Shown here: positions 1 through 5,263 of the stretch, piece after piece
Layout of the letters: every line of letters starts with the position of its first letter
Numbering within the stretch: the stretch's first letter is position 1
DNA from: Chloroflexota bacterium
Lineage (GTDB): Bacteria; Chloroflexota; Anaerolineae; J102
Length of the DNA stretch: 8,246 bases
Assembly: GCA_024276255.1 (NCBI GenBank)
Contig: JAJRXO010000425.1
Coordinates: 1-8,246 of the forward strand
Direction: 5' to 3'
Program-made: the position numbers and the translations under genes
The notes under the pieces: generated by a model
The model's database searches: none
What the model saw: the letters and a program-made list of their open reading frames with translations, nothing else
What the model was told of the DNA's origin: nothing

Positions 1-214
1 GCGTCGCGTGCGCGGCATCACCGACAAGCCCCTGGCTGTCGGTTTTGGCATCAGCACGCCGCAGCAGGCCGTGGCGGTAGGACGCCTGGCCGATGGCGTG
101 ATCGTGGGCTCGGCCCTGATCCGGGCAACGGGACAGGCCGACGATCCTGCCAGTGCAGCAGCCGCATTCATGCAACAGCTCAGAGAGGCCCTGTCAGCAA
201 AAGCACCGCCGTAA
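1..214 (+). CDS. trpA: Tryptophan synthase alpha chain, C-terminal fragment
   Basis: This is the 3' end of trpA; the gene begins outside the window. TrpA cleaves indole-3-glycerol phosphate to indole and glyceraldehyde-3-phosphate, and the indole passes through a tunnel to TrpB. The visible part reads R-R-V-R-G-I-T-D-K-P, then AVGFGISTPQQA and a DGVIVGSALIRA stretch. These match the last beta-alpha units of the TIM barrel, with the conserved GFGIS phosphate-binding loop and the G-S-A segment that also contacts phosphate. The chain ends about 30 residues later, as expected, with TAA at 212-214. The frame is open back to base 2, so any start inside the window would be artificial. The rest of a trp operon is probably to the left. 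No clear hairpin terminator follows it. Confidence 0.93.
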   Translation, partial: RRVRGITDKPLAVGFGISTPQQAVAVGRLADGVIVGSALIRATGQADDPASAAAAFMQQLREALSAKAPP

Positions 215-223
215 TTCGCGCTT

Positions 224-242
224 GATATTCCTCAGGATTATC
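224..242. promoter_or_regulatory. 19-bp imperfect dyad between trpA and the protease gene
   Basis: GATATTCCTCAGGATTATC is a near-perfect palindrome: 8 of 9 base pairs match around a central C. It starts 10 bases after the trpA stop and lies about 110 bases upstream of the protease start. With no room for a loop, it looks more like an operator for a dimeric regulator than a terminator. No T-run follows. A weak TATGAT match at 290-295 could be a -10 box, but I see no good -35 box at the right distance. The function is a guess. Confidence 0.25.
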
Positions 243-338
243 GATTCTTCAACCGAAAACAGTATCATTCCAACCTCCCCTGACGTCTATATGATTAGTG
301 GGAAGCGCCCCCAGATCTTGTTTTGTTTAGCCGTCACG

Positions 339-345
339 AAGGAGG
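339..345 (+). promoter_or_regulatory. Strong Shine-Dalgarno site of the protease gene
   Basis: AAGGAGG lies 6 bases upstream of the ATG at 352. It is a full match to the anti-Shine-Dalgarno sequence at good spacing. This fixes the start of the protease, and the signal peptide that begins at that ATG agrees. It is the strongest ribosome binding site I see in the window. Confidence 0.85.
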
Positions 346-351
346 CATTTC

Positions 352-3138
352 ATGTTTTTCTGCAGTCGCCGTTTCTGGTATTTGCTCATTGTCGGGGTGA
401 TGTCTTTGTTGTTCACTACGGTGGCCGTGGGAGCTGCCACACCAACGGGAGACAAAAACCCGCCCCTGTACCACAAGCCACCACAAACACAAAATCCTAT
501 CGATCCTTTTGTTTCGGGCCGCCTGCTCGTGCAGCTGGAGCGCCATGCCAGCAGTCAGGCGCTGGCCAGCATCGCCCAACTTGATCTGGAGATATCACAA
601 CAACGCCTGACGCCGGGCCTGTTTGTGCTGAAAGTGCCGCGGGGAGAGGAACTGGCCCTGGCGCAGCAGCTCAGTCACCAGCCAGGCATTCGCTATGCCG
701 AGCCCGATTACATCCTGCACGCTTTTCCCAGCACCGCCACCCCATCTGATCCCTACTACGCGGACTATCAATGGCAACTCCCCTTCATCAACGCCGATAC
801 CGCCTGGGATACGACCACCGGCAGTAACAGCATTACCATAGCCATCATCGACACCGGCGTCGACCAGACTCATCCGGATCTCGCCGCCAATATCGTCTCC
901 GGCTATGACTTCGTATCCAACGACAGCGATCCGGCGGATGACGAGGGGCATGGCACCCACGTTGCCAGCATCGCCGCCGCCGTGGGCAACAATGGCGTGG
1001 GCATCGCCGGGATGGCCTGGAATGCCCGCATCATGCCCGTCAAGGTACTGGATGCCACCGGCACCGGCGCGCTCAGCGACGTAGCGGATGGGATTCGCTG
1101 GGCCGCTGACAATGGCGCCGATGTCATCAACCTTAGCCTGGGAGGCCCCTCCTCCAGCGCCACCCTCGAAGATGCGATCACCTATGCCTACAACCAGGGC
1201 GTGCTCGTGGTGGCAGCGGCCGGCAACGAATACGAATCCGGTAATCCCACATCATATCCCGCGGCCTACGATCATGTACTGGCCGTGGCTGCCACCGATG
1301 ATACAGATGGTCATGCCAGCTATTCCAACAGCGGCTCCTATGTCGACGTGGCTGCTCCCGGCGGCGATCCCACCGACAGCTACGACAGCAATCCCGAACA
1401 CTGGATCATTGGCGCCTACTGGCAGGGCAGTGGCTACAATTATGCCTGGCTGGCAGGCACCAGTCAGGCAGCTCCCCATGTGGCCGGGCTGGCAGCCCTC
1501 CTGCTCAGCATCAATCCTGCGCTGAGTCCTGATGAGCTGGAAACCATCATCACGGATACGGCTGTCGATGTGCAGGCAGCAGGTTGGGACGAGTTCTCGG
1601 GCTATGGGCGCATCGATGCGGCGGCGGCCGTTGCCGCCGTAGCGACGGCCCCCACATCCACCCCCACGCCCACACCCAATCCGGCAGATACAGCCACGCC
1701 TACACCCACCCATACGCCGACATGGACCCCGACGCCCACCTTCACCCCAACCTGGACGCCCACCTCACCCGCCACACCCACGCCTACCCCGCCTCCCACC
1801 GCCACCCCCACGCCTGGCCCAACCAATACGTCCACGCCAACTCCGCCCCCCGGCGCCACCGCCACCCCGACACCGACGGTGCCGCCCACTGCCACTCCCA
1901 CGCCGACCGCCATCGTTCCCACAGACACCCCCACTCCCACCCCCGCTTTCACTCCCATTCCCCGCATCGCCTGCGATATCCCCCTGGCCCAGGACGCGGC
2001 CTCGGCCGCCCAGACCCATGCTGCGGTAGCCACCGACCGTCTGGGAAATGTCTATGCCGTCTGGAGCGACACCCGTGATGGAGGCAACTCGCTGTACGGC
2101 GCCCTACTCACCCGCTGGACCGGCCAGTGGCATGGCGACATCGCACAGCCGGACTCAGCCCTGCCTCCTGTCTCGGCCCCGGCAGTGACCATCGGCCCCC
2201 GCGGTGAAATCGCCACGGTCTGGTCGGCCATCAATGGCGGCGATTCCGATATCTGGGCCAGCCTGCGCCTTGCCGGTGACACCTCATGGCCCTCTCCCCT
2301 GCAGGTCAACGATGACTCGGCCGTGCCCAGCCAGCAACGCAATCCCGATATCGTCATCACCCGCTCCGGCGACATTTATGTGGTGTGGGAAGATATGCGC
2401 CGGGGAAATCCCGACATTTTCTGGAGCCGCCGCCTGCGCGGGAGCACGAGCTGGGAGCCAGCAAAACGCCTTCATCCTGACAGCATTGGCCTGCAATTGC
2501 AACCGGCCCTCGCCACCGACAAACAGGGCAACGTGCACGTAGTCTGGGTCGAACAACGCGGTAGCCAGCGCCGTATCATGGTCTCTCACCTGTCGCCGGG
2601 CAGCAGCGCCTGGAGCACTCCGGAAATGGTGGAGGATCCCGCCCCTGTCACGGCCCAGCAGGCCTTCCCCGATCTGGCTGCGGATGGCGATGGCAATCTC
2701 ATCGTGGTGTGGGAAGATGCCCGCAACGCGGCAACCGCACCGGATATCTATTATAGCATCCGCGTTATGACCCCCGGCTCGCCCTGGGCACCTCCGCAGC
2801 GTGTGAATGACGACAGCGGCCCGCATGCCCAGCACACGCCCCGTATCGCCGCCTGGCAGAACGTCGTTGCGGTATGGGAAGATCAACGCAACGGCGACCC
2901 CGATATCTTTATGGCCTGGCTGCAACCCGATGGCAGCGGCTGGGAGAGTAACCAGCGGGTGAATACAGACAGCGCCGGCGCCCCGCAGGCGCAACCTGCC
3001 ATCGCCATGGATCCTAATGGGAATACCGTGCTAACATGGACCGACGCCCGCGACGCCGCGACCGCCCCGGATGTCTACGTTTGCTATCGCTATCGCCACG
3101 AACGCTATCACGTTTACACCCCGTTGGTCTTGCCATAG
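352..3138 (+). CDS. Exported S8 subtilisin-like protease with Thr-Pro linker and C-terminal seven-bladed propeller
   Basis: This 928-residue serine endopeptidase should act outside the cell. Residues 1-28 or 29 form a signal peptide: basic start (SRR), hydrophobic core, cleavage near VGA-A. No lipobox is seen. Residues about 55-125 resemble an I9-type propeptide (GRLLVQL, then YAEPDYIL). The catalytic domain spans about 140-430, with Asp167 in AIIDTGVD, His200 in GHGTHVAS, oxyanion Asn292 in AAAGNE and Ser371 in AGTSQAAPHVAG, so it looks active. The residue after the catalytic Ser is Gln, where many subtilases have Met. Residues 432-537 are a Thr-Pro-rich linker. Residues 541-911 hold seven repeats with the core VVWxDxR...PDIY. 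The mature chain has only two cysteines, Cys541 and Cys911, which bracket the repeats. The tail ends in HVYTPLVLP, like C-terminal motifs of exported Chloroflexota proteins; anchoring or sorting by it is a guess. The substrate is unknown. It appears to be transcribed alone. Confidence 0.92.
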   Translation: MFFCSRRFWYLLIVGVMSLLFTTVAVGAATPTGDKNPPLYHKPPQTQNPIDPFVSGRLLVQLERHASSQALASIAQLDLEISQQRLTPGLFVLKVPRGEELALAQQLSHQPGIRYAEPDYILHAFPSTATPSDPYYADYQWQLPFINADTAWDTTTGSNSITIAIIDTGVDQTHPDLAANIVSGYDFVSNDSDPADDEGHGTHVASIAAAVGNNGVGIAGMAWNARIMPVKVLDATGTGALSDVADGIRWAADNGADVINLSLGGPSSSATLEDAITYAYNQGVLVVAAAGNEYESGNPTSYPAAYDHVLAVAATDDTDGHASYSNSGSYVDVAAPGGDPTDSYDSNPEHWIIGAYWQGSGYNYAWLAGTSQAAPHVAGLAALLLSINPALSPDELETIITDTAVDVQAAGWDEFSGYGRIDAAAAVAAVATAPTSTPTPTPNPADTATPTPTHTPTWTPTPTFTPTWTPTSPATPTPTPPPTATPTPGPTNTSTPTPPPGATATPTPTVPPTATPTPTAIVPTDTPTPTPAFTPIPRIACDIPLAQDAASAAQTHAAVATDRLGNVYAVWSDTRDGGNSLYGALLTRWTGQWHGDIAQPDSALPPVSAPAVTIGPRGEIATVWSAINGGDSDIWASLRLAGDTSWPSPLQVNDDSAVPSQQRNPDIVITRSGDIYVVWEDMRRGNPDIFWSRRLRGSTSWEPAKRLHPDSIGLQLQPALATDKQGNVHVVWVEQRGSQRRIMVSHLSPGSSAWSTPEMVEDPAPVTAQQAFPDLAADGDGNLIVVWEDARNAATAPDIYYSIRVMTPGSPWAPPQRVNDDSGPHAQHTPRIAAWQNVVAVWEDQRNGDPDIFMAWLQPDGSGWESNQRVNTDSAGAPQAQPAIAMDPNGNTVLTWTDARDAATAPDVYVCYRYRHERYHVYTPLVLP
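1645..1962 (+). repeat. Thr-Pro low-complexity linker coding repeat
   Basis: Roughly 318 bases of degenerate ACN-CCN hexamers encode residues 432-537 of the protease, mostly TPTPTP, TATPTP, TWTPTP and TPPPTA units. The tract links the catalytic domain to the propeller and is probably extended and protease-resistant. Third positions vary (ACC, ACG, ACA, ACT), so this is not a pure microsatellite, but its length may still change by slippage. Thr-Pro spacers like this are common in exported proteins of Chloroflexota and Actinomycetota and are often O-glycosylated. Glycosylation here is inferred only. Confidence 0.85.
1972..3084 (+). repeat. Seven tandem propeller-blade repeats in the protease C-terminus
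   Basis: The conserved Trp of the VVWxDxR core falls at residues 571, 624, 679, 732, 787, 842 and 896, giving spacings of 53, 55, 53, 55, 55 and 54 residues. A typical unit is a VNxDS stretch, then P-x-I-A, a G-N turn, the VVWEDxR strand, PDIY or PDIF, and often a G-x-x-W. Blades 5 and 7 share an AATAPD insertion; blades 3 and 6 share a shorter PDIF form. Seven copies of this length are the geometry of a seven-bladed beta-propeller. The Asp-box of sialidases (SxDxGxTW) is absent. The role may be binding of substrate, carbohydrate or cell surface; the ligand cannot be told from sequence. Confidence 0.75.
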
Positions 3139-3158
3139 GCTCCGGCGTCAGGCACCTA
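3136..3158. other. Convergent gene end with imperfect palindrome
   Basis: The protease stop (TAG, 3136-3138) and the lysK stop on the other strand (CTA on +, 3156-3158) form the two ends of a 23-bp imperfect palindrome. Its arms are TAGG/CCTA plus an inner CC/GG, with two mismatched positions between and a 7-base centre. Only 17 bases separate the genes. There is no T-run, so a classical bidirectional terminator is not supported. Confidence 0.2.
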
Positions 3159-4523
3159 CAGGCGACGCAGCACGTCCGCCAGCACGGCCACCCCGGCCTG
3201 CCATTCCTCGATATCCACATGCTCGTGCGGGGTATGATCCAGGCTGCTGTCGCCCGGCCCATAGGCCACGATGGGACACTGCCAGATCGGCCCCACCACA
3301 TTCATATCCGAGGTGCCGGTCTTGAGCACGAAGCCCGGCCGCCCCCCCTGGCCGCGAATCGCCGCCAGAAAGGCTCGCACCAGGGGGGTGTTCTTTTCCG
3401 TGCGAAACGCCATCTCTGCCCCCGAAAAACACCATTCCGCTTCCGGCGCTAGCTCGTGCAACAACGCCTGCACGCGGGCAGGGGGCACGTCGAGCGGCAG
3501 GCGGAAGCCCAGACGCAGCGTGGCCCAATCGTGCAGGCCGTCGCTGCCCGACGCCATGGCTCGCAACGAGGGCAATACCTGCGCCCAAGATCCCTCCCGA
3601 TCGACGTTCAATTCTTCCATCCTCTGCTGGATTTGCTGCCACAGGGCAACAGCCCGTTCGCATACACCGCTCGGTGGCCCGGCCGTATGCGCCATCGTCT
3701 GTTGCAGAGTGACTTCGGCCAGCAACCGGCCCTTGTAGCCCAGGGTCAACCGCCGCCAGCCGCTGGGCTCGCCGATGATGCAAAACGCGGGTTGATATTG
3801 TGTGACTGCAAAACGGGCGCCCTTTGACGTGGCCGCTTCCTCTTCCACCGCACCGATGACGATGAAGCGTCGGCCTGACCGGGGGGCCACCCGCGCCACA
3901 GCCTCGGCAAAGGCGGCCAGCGGCCCCTTGGCATCGACTGTGCCCCGACCATACAACTTGCCATCCGCCACCCGTACGGGAATCTCGCCCGGCACCGTAT
4001 CGATATGCCCCAGTAGCACGATGTCCTGCGGGGCTGAGCCATCGCCTGCCGGCCCGCCGTCGCGCACACCCACGGCGTTACCGGCGGCATCCACAAAAGC
4101 GTCATCAAAATCATGCCCCGCCATCCACTCCACCAGATAGGCAGAAGCCGCACCCTCCTCGCCTGAGCGCGAGGGGATCGCCACCAATCGCCGCAACATG
4201 TCGATCCCCGAATCCGCCAACCGATCATTGCTGATCGATAGCTGCTCACAGACATGTTCGGTCACCTCCGCGGTCTTCGCCGTGCCACCCCAGTCCGCGG
4301 TGATCACACCGGCCCTGATCGTGGCCGCCACCGCCTGCCGAACCCGCGCCGCGGCTTGCGCCCGGCCCAGATGCTCCAGCAGCATGGCGGCGCTGAAGAT
4401 GGCCCCCAACGGGTTGGCAATTCCCTGACCAGCGATATCGGGCGCGCTGCCATGTACCGGCTCGAACACCGCCACCGGCCCATCACCCACATTGGCCGAA
4501 GCCGCTCCTCCCAAGCCCCCCAC
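3156..4523 (-). CDS. lysK: [LysW]-lysine hydrolase LysK, in one open frame with the C-terminal third of homoisocitrate dehydrogenase
   Basis: This is a 455-codon frame from GTG at 4523. Codons 1-95 are not LysK: they are the end of HICDH, with FEPVHGSAPDIAG at about 20-32. From about codon 105 the protein is an M20-family zinc hydrolase. In the AAA lysine pathway LysK releases lysine from the carrier protein LysW; related enzymes act on LysW-ornithine. Metal and catalytic residues are present: His173 and Asp175 (GHIDT), Asp197 (GTVDAKG), Glu227/Glu228 (AVEEEA), Glu252 (GEPSG) and the C-terminal HTPHEHVDI (His435). The insert with AHTAGPP fits the dimerisation lid. LysK alone could start at ATG 4199 (codon 109), giving 347 residues, with a weak GGGGA 5 bases upstream. 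There is no stop between the HICDH part and LysK. It is the last gene of the operon. ArgE- or DapE-like peptidases are alternatives, but the neighbours favour LysK. Confidence 0.85.
   Translation of the reverse strand: MGGLGGAASANVGDGPVAVFEPVHGSAPDIAGQGIANPLGAIFSAAMLLEHLGRAQAAARVRQAVAATIRAGVITADWGGTAKTAEVTEHVCEQLSISNDRLADSGIDMLRRLVAIPSRSGEEGAASAYLVEWMAGHDFDDAFVDAAGNAVGVRDGGPAGDGSAPQDIVLLGHIDTVPGEIPVRVADGKLYGRGTVDAKGPLAAFAEAVARVAPRSGRRFIVIGAVEEEAATSKGARFAVTQYQPAFCIIGEPSGWRRLTLGYKGRLLAEVTLQQTMAHTAGPPSGVCERAVALWQQIQQRMEELNVDREGSWAQVLPSLRAMASGSDGLHDWATLRLGFRLPLDVPPARVQALLHELAPEAEWCFSGAEMAFRTEKNTPLVRAFLAAIRGQGGRPGFVLKTGTSDMNVVGPIWQCPIVAYGPGDSSLDHTPHEHVDIEEWQAGVAVLADVLRRL
4197..4199 (-). other. lysK: Possible independent start codon of LysK
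   Basis: ATG at 4199-4197 gives a protein starting M-L-R-R-L-V-A-I-P, close to where M20-type LysK proteins usually begin. GGGGA ends 5 bases before it and could act as a weak ribosome binding site. If used, LysK is made as a free 347-residue protein and the upstream HICDH frame simply runs through it without a stop. The sequence alone does not decide between this and a true fusion. Confidence 0.4.
4220..4239 (-). other. 8-bp hairpin with GCAA tetraloop at the HICDH-LysK junction
   Basis: Read on the minus strand, ATCGATCA-GCAA-TGATCGGT folds into an 8-bp stem (one G-U pair) closed by a GNRA-class GCAA loop. It lies at the codons joining HICDH (…EQL) to LysK (…ADSG), between the two homologous domains. 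No T-run follows, so it is not an intrinsic terminator. It may be an RNA-stability or translation-coupling element, or a remnant of the region that once separated the two genes. The stem is visible in the sequence; any role is inferred. Confidence 0.4.
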
Positions 4524-4541
4524 CAGCCCCGCGGCCAGGTC

Positions 4542-4544
4542 TTA
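4542..4544 (-). other. hicd: In-frame nonsense codon TAA in the HICDH metal-binding motif
   Basis: The minus strand reads GATATCCTGTAAGACCTG: Asp-Ile-Leu-stop-Asp-Leu. The family has Asp-Ile-Leu-Ser-Asp here. One base change (TCA to TAA) explains it. The reading frame is unchanged on both sides, which rules out an indel at this site. The first possible restart downstream is GTG at 4523, six codons later and past the second metal-binding Asp. Confidence 0.9.
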
Positions 4545-5222
4545 CAGGATATCGCCGAACAGATTCGTGGTCACGATCACGTCGAAGCGAGCGAGATCTC
4601 TGACCAGCCACATGGCCGCCGCATCCACCAACAGCTCATCCACCTCCAGATCCGCGTATTCGGCAGCAACATCCCGGCATACCTGACGGAACAGGCCATC
4701 CGTCACTTTCAGGACATTGGCCTTGTGCACAATGGTGAGCCGACGCCGACGCAGTTGCGCCTGTTGACAGGCCACATGCGCAATACGCTCACTGGCAGAC
4801 CGGCTGATCACCCGCTCAGCGATCGCGGTCTCGCCCTGCCGGTGCTCCCGACCACTGTACAACCCCTCGCTGTTTTCGCGCACAATCAACATATCCACAG
4901 CAGGATGATCGGGTAACAGGGTGATGGTGGGCCGCAGATTGGCATACAGGTCGAATTCCCGCCGCAAACTGAGGATGGGGCTGGCATAGCCGGGGGCGCC
5001 ACCAGCCGGTGATTGCGTGGCGCCGAAAAGCGTGGCATCCGCAGCCGCCACGGCCGCCAGCGTCTCCGGCGGCAGGGCTGTGCCGCGTCGCAAAAAACAG
5101 TCCCAGCCGGCGTCAGCCGTCACAAAGGAGAGATCGGGGCAAACGGTGGCGAGCACGCGAGCCGCGGCGGGAATCACTTCGCGGCCCACGCCATCGCCGG
5201 GAATCAGACAGATGGTAGGCAT
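4542..5222 (-). CDS. hicd: Homoisocitrate dehydrogenase, N-terminal two-thirds, cut by an in-frame TAA
   Basis: HICDH oxidatively decarboxylates homoisocitrate to 2-oxoadipate with NAD+. The start is ATG at 5222 (MPTICLIPGDGVG), matching the usual beta-decarboxylating dehydrogenase N-terminus. Visible marks are SLRREFDLYANLRP (85-98), Tyr122 in SEGLY, Lys167 in VHKANV, Asp200 and Asp224 in FGDIL. The arginine-rich stretch before DLYAN resembles the Thermus HICDH substrate motif, which argues against isopropylmalate dehydrogenase. The frame stops after 226 residues, inside the metal motif GDILSD; the family needs about 330. Homology continues in the same frame right after the stop (DLAAGLVGGLG). 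The truncated protein lacks the second metal Asp and the GSAPDIAG cofactor region, so it should be inactive unless the stop is read through. It sits 41 bases after the homoaconitase gene, with no obvious Shine-Dalgarno site. Confidence 0.85.
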   Translation of the reverse strand: MPTICLIPGDGVGREVIPAAARVLATVCPDLSFVTADAGWDCFLRRGTALPPETLAAVAAADATLFGATQSPAGGAPGYASPILSLRREFDLYANLRPTITLLPDHPAVDMLIVRENSEGLYSGREHRQGETAIAERVISRSASERIAHVACQQAQLRRRRLTIVHKANVLKVTDGLFRQVCRDVAAEYADLEVDELLVDAAAMWLVRDLARFDVIVTTNLFGDIL

Positions 5223-5263
5223 GGTTCGATAGTTGGGGTGAGACGAAAAAAGCAGGGCGGAGG
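5223..5263 (-). other. 41-base spacer between homoaconitase and HICDH
   Basis: This is the only real gap inside the lysine operon. On the coding strand it contains a run of six T followed by a pyrimidine-rich stretch up to the HICDH ATG. I find no purine-rich ribosome binding site and no hairpin before the T-run, so neither a standard Shine-Dalgarno site nor a terminator is supported. Confidence 0.4.

Noticed and set aside
1645..1962. Repeat tract considered as a CRISPR array or microsatellite
   Set aside because: It has no spacers or constant repeat unit; the degenerate hexamers are in frame and encode the Thr-Pro linker.
1602..2033. Minus-strand frame rich in Gly-Val repeats
   Set aside because: It is the reverse complement of the Thr-Pro linker (ACN-CCN read backwards gives GGN-GTN codons), not an elastin-like gene.
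2284..2994. Minus-strand open frame of 236 codons under the propeller region
   Set aside because: It mirrors the repetitive propeller coding sequence and resembles no known protein.
4523..4542. Frameshift as the cause of the split HICDH
   Set aside because: Codons before and after the TAA are in the same frame, with DLAAGLVGGLG following directly, so no indel is needed.
5240..5263. T-run in the homoaconitase-HICDH spacer as an intrinsic terminator
   Set aside because: There is no complementary stem before the T-run.
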